Of a stretch of 48,278 bases of DNA, positions 39,675-47,961 are shown in pieces. Source of the DNA: Bacillota bacterium (lineage in GTDB: Bacteria; Bacillota; Clostridia; TANB77; UBA1234); the NCBI GenBank assembly GCA_016280725.1, contig JAEEHF010000009.1:1-48278 (forward strand), in the 5' to 3' direction. The notes under the pieces are model-generated. The model did not search any database. It was not told the origin of the DNA and worked only from the letters and a program-made list of their open reading frames with translations. The translations under genes were made by a program, and so were the position numbers. Position 1 is the stretch's first letter; the number at the start of each line of letters is the position of its first letter.

Positions 39675-40588
39675 TCACCTCTTTAGAAAACTGTTTACGA
39701 TATAGTCTTCCATATTTTCTCTACCATCAATCCATTCTACATAATCCATATGGCTAAACCATGTCATCTGCCTTTTTGCATAATGCCTACTTTCTTGTTT
39801 TATCTTATCAACCATCTCATCAAAAGTTATTTTGTTATCTAAATACTCTATTACTTCTTTATAGCCTAATCCCTGAAGTGATGTCTTCGAATATCCATAC
39901 TCTCCGTCTTAATTTTTTTACTTCATCAACTAGTCCGTCAGCAATCATTATATCTACTCTTCTATTTATTCTTTCATACAATGTCTCTCTATCCCACAGT
40001 ATCCCAAAAACAATGTAATCAAATGCCGGCCCTTTGATAGATTCTTTGTCAAGTGACGACTTTGTTTTTCCAGTTATTTTATATATTTCAAGTGCTCTCA
40101 TCACTCTTCTTACATTATTCTTGTCAATCTTATCTGCTGATTCTCTATCAACATCTTCCAAAAGTTTATGAAGATATTCGGCACCTTTTTCGGATAATAT
40201 CTCTTGAAGTTCTTTTCGATACTCTTCGTCGACATCAATTGTTGAGAACTCAATTCCTCTAACAAGTGTATCTATATATAAACCTGTTCCACCAACTATA
40301 ATTGGGACTTTGCCTCTACTTAATATGTCTTCGATACATTTAGTAGCAGCTTCTTTATATTTTGCTACACTGTATTCTTCATTAGGAAGACATATATCTA
40401 TCATATGATGACTACATTCACTTTGTTCTTTTTGTGTCGGTTTTGCAGTTCCAATATCCATGTACTTATAAATTTGCATTGAGTCAGCTGATATTATTTC
40501 ACCATTAAGCGCTTTTGCAAGTGCTATACCCAAGGACGTTTTTCCGAGAAGCAGTTGGGCCACAAATGACTATAACTTTGTCTTTCAT
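39675..40588 (-). CDS. miaA: tRNA dimethylallyltransferase, needs two +1 frameshifts at CGG (303 residues)
   Basis: Adds dimethylallyl to A37 of tRNAs that read UNN codons. The ATG at 40588 gives MKDKVIVICGPTAS, then codon 15 is CGG; skipping C yields GKTSLGIALAKALNGEIIS, completing the Walker A motif. The frame holds through SADSMQIYKYMDIGTAKPT and GGTGLYIDTLVRGIEF to a second CGG at 39906-39904. Skipping that C changes LVDEVKKLR into GEYGYSKTSLQGLGYKEVIE, then KQESRHYAKRQMTWF and a TGA at 39675. With both shifts the length and all motifs are normal; without them the conventional frame is an internal fragment of 234 residues. Between mutL (40 bp) and the HlyD-like gene (12 bp). Confidence 0.93.
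39903..39906 (-). other. +1 frameshift site AGA-C-GGA, second site in miaA
   Basis: The in-frame CGG lies 213 codons after the first shift. Skipping C reads GGA (Gly) and restores the conserved C-terminal third. Without it translation ends at 39859 in an unrelated tail. Confidence 0.85.
40543..40546 (-). other. +1 frameshift site TCT-C-GGA, in the Walker A motif of miaA
   Basis: Codon 15 CGG is followed by AAA. Skipping C converts S-R-K-N-V into S-G-K-T-S, the invariant nucleotide-binding loop. Confidence 0.9.
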
Positions 40589-40628
40589 TTTTTATCACCA
40601 GCCTATCATAACAATTTTGTATCTCAAT

Positions 40629-42873
40629 TTAGAATCCTTTTCTTTTAAACTTCTTTTCTATATCGTCTCTAGTAAGTCTAATTGCAGTAGGACGCCCATG
40701 AGGACAAGTAAACGGATTTTCAAGAAGAAGAAGTTCATCAAATAATGCCTTAATCTCTTGTTCACTTAATTTCATATTTGCCTTTACAGCTGCTTTACAT
40801 GCAACAGTAGCTAAAAATCTATTTTCAACTTCTTCAGAAGTTGTTTTATTTGTAACATCCATTCCATCCAATATATCTAAGAATAATTCTCTAGTATTCA
40901 TCTCAAAGCATATAGCAGGAACTCCACTTATTCTTATAGTATTCTCACCAAATTCTTCTAATTCAAAGCCAGCATGAATAAACAAATCCATATGCTCTTG
41001 AACTTGTCTCATATCTTTTTTTGAAAGCTCAATTACATCTGGAAGAAGCAGCATTTGAGATTGTCTTCCACCCTCTTTATAATAATTTGCTTTTACTTTT
41101 TCATATAGTACTCTTTCATGTGCAGCGTGCTGATCAAAAATATAAATTTCGTCATCCATTTGAACAAAAATGTATGTTAGAAATCCCACTCCAATTATTT
41201 GATAATCAGGAATATCTGGCTTACCTGCCATTCCAAGTATTTCTTTAAAAATATTTGCTTGATCCTCTTTTGTGTAGTTATCAATTTCTTCATCTGTAAT
41301 ATCAGATAACTTTCTTTCCTTATGAACCTCTTCCTTAGGCTCTTCATCATGTGAAAAAATAACTTTATTTTCTTCAATAGATGAATAATCTATTACATTA
41401 TCATAAGAGTCAACTTCTTCATCCTGGTGTATTTCTTGAGTCATTTCATTCTTAATAGGTTCTTCCTTCTTTTGGACATTTGGAATATCAACAATTCTTC
41501 CCAAACCTTCTTTAACATCAAATAATTTACTCTTATCTATATAATCATCCGATTCAGAAATATCTTTTTCAAAATCAGCATCGGAAATATCAAAGTTACT
41601 GATTGATAATTCCGGTTTCTTGTTCTCTCCATCTAAATTAAGTTTTGATAGACTTATCTCACTTTCGTCTTCTGTTGGTTCATAATGTTTTTCTGTACTA
41701 TCAGAAAACGTATTTTTTAAGTCTTTAAGCTCTTTTTCAAAATTAATTGTTACGATGTTGTCGTCTCTTTTTTCAGATTGAATTTTATTTGCTAAGCTAA
41801 TAGGTTCTTTGCTAACTGGTCTATATTTATCAAAGAATCCCTGTTTTTTATCTTCTATTTCATTATTATCTTTAACAGTTATATCTTGACCAAGCAATGC
41901 ATCTTTAACTGCGATATTAACAGCAGAAAAGATTTTTGATTCATCCTGAAATCTAACCTCTATTTTGGATGGATGAACATTTACATCTACTTGCTCAGGA
42001 CTAATTTCAATATTAATAACGCAAAAACCATATCTGCCTTCATGAAGTAATGTGCCATATGCTTTGTCGACAGCAGCAGATAACACTTTATCTTTAATAT
42101 ATCTTCCATTAACATAGAATAATTGATTGCCTCGATTAGAACGCGCAATTTCCGGCTTACCAACTACACCAGTAACTCTGACACCTTCATGTTCCATATC
42201 AACATCAAGAAGATTAGAAGATACGTCTTTACCAAATACGTTATATATGACTGATTTCATGTCACCATTACCTAATGTCTGAAATACAGTCTTTTTATTA
42301 TTTATAAATTTAAATGAAATTTCAGGATGAACTAGAGCAATCTTCGAAACGGTATCCTCTATATAACCACCTTCAGTAAAATCTTTTTTTAGGAATTTAT
42401 ATCTTACAGGAGTATTATAAAATAGTTCACTAACTAAGATTGTTGTACCGACAGGTGCACCACATTCTTCCTGTTCAACTATTTCTCCATTTTCTACTTT
42501 AACTTTTATTCCGAGAGAATTATCAACGGTTCTAGTGGTCATTTCAATTTTACTAACCGCAGCAATTGATGCTAAAGCTTCACCTCTAAATCCCATTGTT
42601 GAAATCTTTAGAAGATCTTCTGCTCTTCTAATTTTAGATGTAGCATGTCTTTCAAAAGATAGAGCAATATCATCTGGTGAAATTCCCTTTCCATTATCTG
42701 TAATTCGTACAAGTGATATCCCACCCTTTTCAATTTCAACTGTAATAGATGTTGCCCCAGCATCTATTGAATTTTCACACATTTCTTTAACTACATTTGC
42801 CGGTCTTTCAATTACTTCTCCGTGCAGCTATCTTATTAATTGTTTGATCATCTAAAAGTACAATACTCCCCAT
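40629..42873 (-). CDS. mutL: DNA mismatch repair protein MutL, needs +1 frameshift at CGG (747 residues)
   Basis: Matchmaker ATPase/endonuclease of mismatch repair. The ATG at 42873 (after GGGGGAA) gives MGSIVLLDDQTINKIAA; codon 18 is CGG, and skipping C gives GEVIERPANVVKEM, the universal MutL motif I. Conventional reading stops four codons later and leaves a start at 42782 lacking it. GHKL ATPase motifs follow: CENSIDAG, ITDNGKGI and MGFRGEALASIAAV. A transducer domain, a long acidic linker (about 340-520) and the C-terminal dimerisation domain complete the protein, which carries the metal-dependent nuclease motif DQHAAHERVLYE and CPHGRP. 38 bp after the DUF692 gene, in one unit with mutS. 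Confidence 0.95.
42819..42822 (-). other. +1 frameshift site GCA-C-GGA in mutL
   Basis: Codon 18 is CGG followed by AGA. Skipping C reads GGA, the glycine of the invariant AAGEV motif. The zero frame meets TGA four codons downstream. Confidence 0.92.
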
Positions 42874-42911
42874 CTTTAGTTCCCCCAAATTTTGGATTTT
42901 TAACTACCAAA

Positions 42912-43835
42912 TTAACGTTCATTTTCAACAGTATTAACTATTTCTTTAATTCTAAGAAGTTGTTCTAATACCTCTTCTTTAGCCTTTGCACTTACTTTTG
43001 TAAAACTACATACAGGGTAAACAAAGTCTCTATCATCATACCCTATATAATCATTATAACTACCATATTCCAATGTGATATATTCTATATTTTCATACTT
43101 TTTAAGTAATTTTGTTAGAAAATCATAATCTTCTTCATTTAGTTTTCCATGATTATCAGCTTTTCTATTTGAAAATCTTTTAACCTCTACGTCAATTAAA
43201 TCTAGCTGCTTTTGAGTATACTTCTTTTTAACTTCCTCATCTTTTGTATCAGGAAAAGTAAACATTCCAGCAAGATGAACTTCAACACATTTATCCATTG
43301 GAAGTTTAGAAACATACTCATCAAGTGTCATGTTATAGTGATTTGCTGCACTTCTTGCATGAGATATATCAAATAAATATTTTATATCATTGTCGTAAAC
43401 TATTTTAGATATAATTTCAGGGTTTGTAAGCTTTTTATATGCATTCCTGTATTCTCTATATGGTATATTTTCTCCTATAATATTTTTATTGAAGACTTTT
43501 CTGTATTCTATAACATTTTCTTTAATATTATTTATATAACCTTCAACTGTATTATCTTCGTTTGAACTTATATGCACAGAAATATATGGCATTATTGAAC
43601 AGTCAAGAAGCTCTTTTGTTTTTTCTATATCTGTGCCTTTAATTAAATCCTTATTGCAAAAAAACGATGGTTTTCCGACAATTCCATGGAACATTAATCC
43701 ACCATGGCTTTTGCACCAATCTACGCCGGATAAATCCTCATTAATACTATAAAGTTTAAAATAATCCACAAAATCAATTTTGCCTTCTTCAAAGAGTTCT
43801 TTAGATTCTAAAAGATAGTTTACACCAATTTTCAT
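42912..43835 (-). CDS. DUF692/MNIO-like TIM-barrel protein
   Basis: 307 residues resembling the multinuclear non-haem iron oxygenase family (DUF692, MbnB-like). Candidate metal-ligand segments appear in family order: MFHGIVGKPSF, YISVHISSNED, IIGENIPYREY (about 122), LFDISHARSAANHYNM (about 160), VEVHLAGMF (about 188), ADNHGKLNEED (about 227) and ITLEYGSY. Known members modify cysteine-containing RiPP precursor peptides, usually beside a partner protein; neither a precursor nor a partner is visible here. It sits between mutS and mutL, 35 and 38 bp away. A xylose-isomerase-like TIM barrel of other function is the alternative. Confidence 0.65.
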   Translation of the reverse strand: MKIGVNYLLESKELFEEGKIDFVDYFKLYSINEDLSGVDWCKSHGGLMFHGIVGKPSFFCNKDLIKGTDIEKTKELLDCSIMPYISVHISSNEDNTVEGYINNIKENVIEYRKVFNKNIIGENIPYREYRNAYKKLTNPEIISKIVYDNDIKYLFDISHARSAANHYNMTLDEYVSKLPMDKCVEVHLAGMFTFPDTKDEEVKKKYTQKQLDLIDVEVKRFSNRKADNHGKLNEEDYDFLTKLLKKYENIEYITLEYGSYNDYIGYDDRDFVYPVCSFTKVSAKAKEEVLEQLLRIKEIVNTVENER

Positions 43836-43870
43836 AACTAAAGTATCCTTTCGCTTTTCATCTGTACAAT

Positions 43871-46657
43871 TTATAATTTTTCTTTCATCTTTGCCAAAGT
43901 ATTAAGTGCATCTAATGGGGTAAGTTCATTTAAGTCAATCTTTTTTAGTTCCTGTGCAATTTCTCCTAATTTGTAATTGTATAAATCAAACTGCCCAAAT
44001 GATGCTGCTTGTTTTTCCTCAGCTGTTTTTTTCACTAGACTACTTTCGTATACAATGTTTGATTCTTTTAAGTCTTTTAAGATTGTATTTGCTCTTGTAA
44101 TTACAGTATTTGGAATTCCAGCAAGCTTTGCAACATGAACGCCATAACTTTCATCTGCGCCACCTTCAATAATCTTTCTTAAAAAGATTACATCTTCTCC
44201 TTTTTCCTTAACCGCAACACAATAATTTCTAACTCCTTCAACTTTGTTTTCAAGTTCTGTAAGTTCATGATAGTGAGTAGCAAAAAGTGTTCTAGCGCCA
44301 ATCTTAGATTTGTTTGCTATGTATTCTACGGTGCTCCATGCAATTGATAAACCATCATAAGTTGAAGTACCTCTTCCAATCTCATCCAATATTAATAAAC
44401 TCTTTGAAGTAGCATTATTTAATATGTTTGCAACCTCAGACATCTCAACCATAAAAGTTGATTGTCCTGTTGATAAATCATCCGATGCTCCTACTCTTGT
44501 AAAGATTCTATCAACAATTCCAATTTTTGCATAACTTGCTGGTACAAAACTTCCTACCTGAGCCATAAGGCAAATAAGTGCTACCTGCCTCATATATGTA
44601 CTCTTTCCAGCCATATTTGGGCCTGTAATAACATTTACTCTGTTTTTGTCAGTATCAAGCAATGTATCATTTGGAACAAAACTTCCCGTTGGGATTAATT
44701 TTTCCACTACTGGGTGCCTACCATCTTTAATAATAATCTCTTGACCATCATATACCTCTGGTAAAACATAGTTATTTTCAACAGCAACTTTTGCAAAAGA
44801 ACTTAAACAATCAACGGTCGCAATTAACAACGCTGTTTTTTGAAGTCTTTTGATTTCTTTTGTTATATCATTGCGAATATTTACAAATATCTCGTATTCA
44901 AGATTAACTGTTTTTTCCTGTGCACTAAGAATTATTCCTTCCATATTTTTAAGTTCTTCGGTTATATATCTTTCACCAGTTGTAAGCGTTTGCTTTCGAA
45001 TATACCTATCTTGTGGAACATATTGAACATTTCCCTTAGATACTTCAATATAGTATCCAAATACTTTGTTGTATCCTACTTTAAGATTTTTTATTCCAGT
45101 TAGTTCTCTCTCTTTTGATTCTAGATTTGCAATCCATTGTTTGCCATCACGTGCTGCAGTAATATACTGACCAATTTCTTCAGAATAAGTTGGTTTAATG
45201 ATTCCTCCTTCTTTTACAGATATTGGTGGGTCATCTACAATGCTATTATCTATTAAATCATAAATATCCTTTAACTCATCGATATTATTATATATATCTT
45301 TTAATATATTTGACGTACATTCTTTTATTAGTGACTTTACAAGAGGAATATTTGAAAGTGAATTTTTAAGTGTAATTAGTTCCTTAGCATTGACTGTTCC
45401 ATACGCAATTTTGCCTGATAATCTTTCAATGTCGTATACCTTTTTAAGACTATCAGATAATTCTGATAACAATATATCATTATTCTTTAATTCATTTACT
45501 CCTTGTTGTCTTTTAGAAATCTCGCCTATATCTAAAAGTGGTTCTTCAATCCATTTTCGAAGCAACCTTCCACCCATTGATGTTGATGTCTTATCAAGTA
45601 CCCAAAGTAAACTTCCCTTTTTATTTCTGTCCCTAAGTGTTTCTGTAATCTCTAGGTTTCGTCTAGCAATACTATCTATTGTCATATACTTAGACGTGCT
45701 ATATATATTTATTTTGTTTATATGTGTAAGTTCGATTTTTTGAGTTTCTTTAATATATTTAATTAAAATTAAGCAAGCCTTAGATGCAAATCTAAGTTTT
45801 GTCATTTCAACAAAACACTCTGCTTTTAAAATGGTGTTTGATGTAGAGTTTTCTTGAAATAATGCGACGTTTCTATCCTTGAGTTTAATTGAATCTGAAT
45901 TTTGCATAGATTCTTCTGTTTTTTCATTGGCTAAAAATCTGGAAATATCATTATCACCATCATTAGAATTTTCTATAAATGAAAAGATACTTTCTTCTTT
46001 ATCTATCTCTATAGGTAGGTCTCTATTAGAAATGTAAATATTAAATCTTTCTTTTATTTCACTTAATAATACATTATCACTATTTAGTTCTGAATTAATT
46101 ACAAGCTCCGCAGGATTAGTCTTTGCTATCTCATTCAATAATACTTTTTCACTGTTTTCCGTAGCAATTTCTGTAGTGTAAAATTCTCCTGTAGAAACAT
46201 CGCAATATGCATAGCCAAAATTGTGCTCTTTTTTATATATCGCTCCTATATAGTTGTTCTTTCTATCATCAAGCATATTGCTTTCTACTACTGTCCCAGG
46301 GGTAATAATTCTAATAACATCTCTTTTTACTAGGCCTTTCGCAATTGAAGCATCTTCCAATTGCTCACAAATAGCAACTTTATGTCCGTGAGAAACAAGC
46401 CTTGGAATATAACTTTCTACGCTGTGAAATGGTATACCACACATTGGTGCCCTTTCATCAAGTCCACAGTCTTTCCCAGTAAGTACAAGTTCTAGAATAT
46501 TAGCTGCAATTTCAGCATCTTCAAAAAACATTTCGTAAAAATCGCCTATTCTATATAGCAAAATGCAGTCCCTATAGTCCTTTTTGGTTTCAATATATTG
46601 ACTCATCATTGGTGTAATTTTATTTAATTCTTCTTCATTTAAATCACTTAATTTCAT
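43871..46657 (-). CDS. mutS: DNA mismatch repair protein MutS
   Basis: Mismatch-recognition ATPase, 928 residues. The N-terminal mismatch-binding domain has the Phe-x-Glu motif in LLYRIGDFYEMFFEDA (about 30-45) and GKDCGLDERAPMCGIPFHSV. Connector, lever and clamp domains follow. The ATPase has Walker A ITGPNMAGKSTYMRQVALI (about 678), SFMVEMSEVANIL, Walker B LLILDEIGRGTSTYDG (about 757) and ATHYHEL. The C-terminal tail ends LNELTPLDALNTLAKMKEKL, the usual dimer/clamp tail. ATG after GAGGAAAAATA. It is the first gene of the block running to divIVA. Confidence 0.97.
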   Translation of the reverse strand: MKLSDLNEEELNKITPMMSQYIETKKDYRDCILLYRIGDFYEMFFEDAEIAANILELVLTGKDCGLDERAPMCGIPFHSVESYIPRLVSHGHKVAICEQLEDASIAKGLVKRDVIRIITPGTVVESNMLDDRKNNYIGAIYKKEHNFGYAYCDVSTGEFYTTEIATENSEKVLLNEIAKTNPAELVINSELNSDNVLLSEIKERFNIYISNRDLPIEIDKEESIFSFIENSNDGDNDISRFLANEKTEESMQNSDSIKLKDRNVALFQENSTSNTILKAECFVEMTKLRFASKACLILIKYIKETQKIELTHINKINIYSTSKYMTIDSIARRNLEITETLRDRNKKGSLLWVLDKTSTSMGGRLLRKWIEEPLLDIGEISKRQQGVNELKNNDILLSELSDSLKKVYDIERLSGKIAYGTVNAKELITLKNSLSNIPLVKSLIKECTSNILKDIYNNIDELKDIYDLIDNSIVDDPPISVKEGGIIKPTYSEEIGQYITAARDGKQWIANLESKERELTGIKNLKVGYNKVFGYYIEVSKGNVQYVPQDRYIRKQTLTTGERYITEELKNMEGIILSAQEKTVNLEYEIFVNIRNDITKEIKRLQKTALLIATVDCLSSFAKVAVENNYVLPEVYDGQEIIIKDGRHPVVEKLIPTGSFVPNDTLLDTDKNRVNVITGPNMAGKSTYMRQVALICLMAQVGSFVPASYAKIGIVDRIFTRVGASDDLSTGQSTFMVEMSEVANILNNATSKSLLILDEIGRGTSTYDGLSIAWSTVEYIANKSKIGARTLFATHYHELTELENKVEGVRNYCVAVKEKGEDVIFLRKIIEGGADESYGVHVAKLAGIPNTVITRANTILKDLKESNIVYESSLVKKTAEEKQAASFGQFDLYNYKLGEIAQELKKIDLNELTPLDALNTLAKMKEKL

Positions 46658-46693
46658 TATTTTTCCTCATAAATATGCCAACTTTCCAAAATA

Positions 46694-46722
46694 ATTGTAT
46701 CATTTTGACTATTTTTATGCAA
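46694..46722 (-). promoter_or_regulatory. predicted promoter of mutS
   Basis: Minus strand TTGCAT, 17 bases, TACAAT, about 35 nt upstream of the mutS ATG. Confidence 0.5.
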
Positions 46723-46739
46723 TTTAAATCGAAAAATAA

Positions 46740-46806
46740 GGGGTGTCCTTGGTATTCGGTGACCTGTCCCCTGGGGAGAAAAAATTCTCCCGATTGTCGT
46801 GTCCCC
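46740..46806. repeat. REP-like compound palindromic element
   Basis: Left part GGGGTGTCC...CCTGTCCCC (46740-46772), then the hairpin GGGAGAA-AAAA-TTCTCCC (46774-46791), then TGTCGTGTCCCC. The hairpin tip and right arm match the palindrome at 6590-6627, so the two belong to one repeat family, with the left arm replaced here. Confidence 0.7.
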
Positions 46807-46839
46807 AAATTCCTGGTTGACATATTTTGTTGTCATAAC

Positions 46840-46868
46840 TTGACAAAATCGTACCCCCATGATATAAT
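46840..46868 (+). promoter_or_regulatory. predicted strong promoter of the two-gene membrane cassette
   Basis: TTGACA at 46840, exactly 17 bases, TATAAT at 46863: perfect consensus. Confidence 0.8.
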
Positions 46869-47053
46869 AATTTTAGTTTATATCCCTATCCCCGTTATCC
46901 GTTTTTTTGGACCGTCTGTCTCTTCGTGAGACTTCAGAGGTGATTCCCCATCAATCGGGCATTTATTACGCCCGTGTTCATATAACTTTTTGTTATACAC
47001 TCACTTTTCTGCACCCCCATAGATGGGAAAAGACAACAAAAGGAGGCTTCCCC
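46869..47053 (+). other. structured 5' leader of the membrane cassette
   Basis: About 180 nt without a convincing gene. Contains hairpins GTCTC-TTCGT-GAGAC near 46917 and CGGGC/GCCCG near 46957-46975. An open frame from 46907 runs into the downstream gene but has no ribosome binding site, so it is not preferred. Confidence 0.45.
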
Positions 47054-47395
47054 ATGGACCGCAAAAACAACCTCAAGCAGCTCATCATCGTCTTCATTGC
47101 AGTTTTCGTCTTGATCATGTTCGCATGCACTTTCCTGGAAATGTCCTCTGACTTTATGGTCAAGGTTGAGAATATCTGCAACACCATCGACAACTGGTTC
47201 GCCGGCTTGAACCCGATCACCAATGAAATGGTGTCGTGGTTCTTTGCCCACGTGATTACCCCCATGAAATCGCTTCCGATAATTCGTTGGACATTCCTCA
47301 GCTTGTTCATACCAAGCGCTTTGATCATCTTGGGGCTTGTCCTCAGACTCATCTCGTACGTCCTCCTCATCCCCTTCGGGCTGGGGAAAAAGTAA
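47054..47395 (+). CDS. small two-helix membrane protein, unknown function
   Basis: 113 residues from the ATG at 47054 (MDRKNNLKQLIIVFIAVFVL) after AAAAGGAGGCTTCCCC. Membrane segments around residues 8-28 and 78-106, with a loop containing NWFAGLNPITNEMVSWFFAH. It ends with a short basic tail. No family recognised. GC-richer than resident genes and rich in GTC/GGC-type codons. First gene of a two-gene plus-strand cassette with a strong promoter and terminator. It shares with the next gene a Trp/Pro-containing amphipathic loop and a basic C-terminus, so the two may interact or be distant relatives. Confidence 0.7.
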   Translation: MDRKNNLKQLIIVFIAVFVLIMFACTFLEMSSDFMVKVENICNTIDNWFAGLNPITNEMVSWFFAHVITPMKSLPIIRWTFLSLFIPSALIILGLVLRLISYVLLIPFGLGKK

Positions 47396-47402
47396 CCTCT
47401 CA

Positions 47403-47427
47403 CGGCGCCCACCCTGTTCGGGCGCCG
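47403..47427 (+). other. GC-rich hairpin between the two cassette genes
   Basis: Perfect 8-bp stem CGGCGCCC / GGGCGCCG with a 9-base loop, no T-run. It could be an mRNA processing or stability element or a weak terminator that reduces expression of the second gene. Confidence 0.6.
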
Positions 47428-47459
47428 CTTCATTTTGCGATAAAAAAGGAGGTCTCAAC

Positions 47460-47834
47460 ATGGCAGCTGCAACACGTGGAGGAACACCTACTCCTGCTCC
47501 GACTTCTCGGCCCTCTTTCTGGAAAAAACTCCGCAAATGGATGTACGAAAAGGCTTGGCCATTCATCAAGTCATTCTTCATCTACGCATGCGTAGCAGGC
47601 GGAATCTGGTACATCATTTCTATGTTCGCTCCGCTCGCATTTTGCCAAGTACGGACCTGGCAACAGGGCTTTGACAATGGAGCTCTTACAACATTTATGG
47701 CTCCGGTAACCCGCTGGTGGGGGGCCAATGTCATTCCCGTTGTGAACGGGTTCCACTCCCTGTGTGGTTTGTCCCTCGTGACAGCCGCTGTCACAAAGAT
47801 TATTCGTTGGATCAAGAAAAAGCTTTTCCACTGA
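47460..47834 (+). CDS. small membrane protein, unknown function
   Basis: 124 residues from the ATG at 47460 (MAAATRGGTPTPAPTSRPSF) after AAAAAAGGAGGTCTCAAC; longer upstream open frame lacks such a site. A Thr/Pro-rich N-terminus and a basic amphipathic stretch lead to a membrane helix (about 38-60), a loop with TTFMAPVTRWWGANVIPVVN, a second hydrophobic stretch (about 95-110) and a strongly basic end (IIRWIKKKLFH). No family recognised. Two in-frame CGG codons (17 and 65) set it apart from resident genes. Possibly a holin-, toxin- or bacteriocin-like protein, but nothing proves this. Confidence 0.7.
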   Translation: MAAATRGGTPTPAPTSRPSFWKKLRKWMYEKAWPFIKSFFIYACVAGGIWYIISMFAPLAFCQVRTWQQGFDNGALTTFMAPVTRWWGANVIPVVNGFHSLCGLSLVTAAVTKIIRWIKKKLFH

Positions 47835-47848
47835 TATCAAGATCCACT

Positions 47849-47879
47849 CCGTGGTGCCACCGGCGCCACGGTTTTTTTT
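47849..47879 (+). terminator. rho-independent terminator of the membrane cassette
   Basis: CCGTGG, 11-base loop, CCACGG followed by eight T, shortly after the stop codon. A separate hairpin GGAGCAC-ACA-GTGCTCC lies just beyond at 47894-47910. Confidence 0.85.
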
Positions 47880-47920
47880 GTCCAAATCAATCTGGAGCAC
47901 ACAGTGCTCCGCTACAAAAA

Positions 47921-47948
47921 AAAGCGTACGACTTTAGTCGTACGCTTT
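47921..47948 (-). terminator. rho-independent terminator of rplL
   Basis: Minus strand near-perfect 12-13 bp stem (AAAGCGTACGACT and its complement) followed by a T-run, 13 bp after the rplL stop. It shows that the ribosomal stalk operon ends here and does not read into rpoB. Confidence 0.9.
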
Positions 47949-47961
47949 AATTTGTTTTAAA

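Noticed and set aside
39903-40546. A prfB-like programmed frameshift with a Shine-Dalgarno stimulator
   Set aside because: No AGGGGG-type sequence precedes any of the five sites and no stop codon is at the shift position.
39859-40563. miaA as a simple pseudogene
   Set aside because: Both breaks are the same kind (extra C making CGG before a glycine codon) and all three segments retain every conserved motif, unlike random decay.
26800-42822. Sequencing error as the cause of the five frame breaks
   Set aside because: Errors in such AT-rich DNA would favour homopolymers and any frame; here all five are a C placed exactly before an in-frame GGN codon. Not fully excludable without reads.
46907-47053. 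N-terminal extension of the first membrane-cassette protein
   Set aside because: The upstream start has no ribosome binding site, while the ATG at 47054 has an ideal one; the extension would be translated from a hairpin-rich leader.
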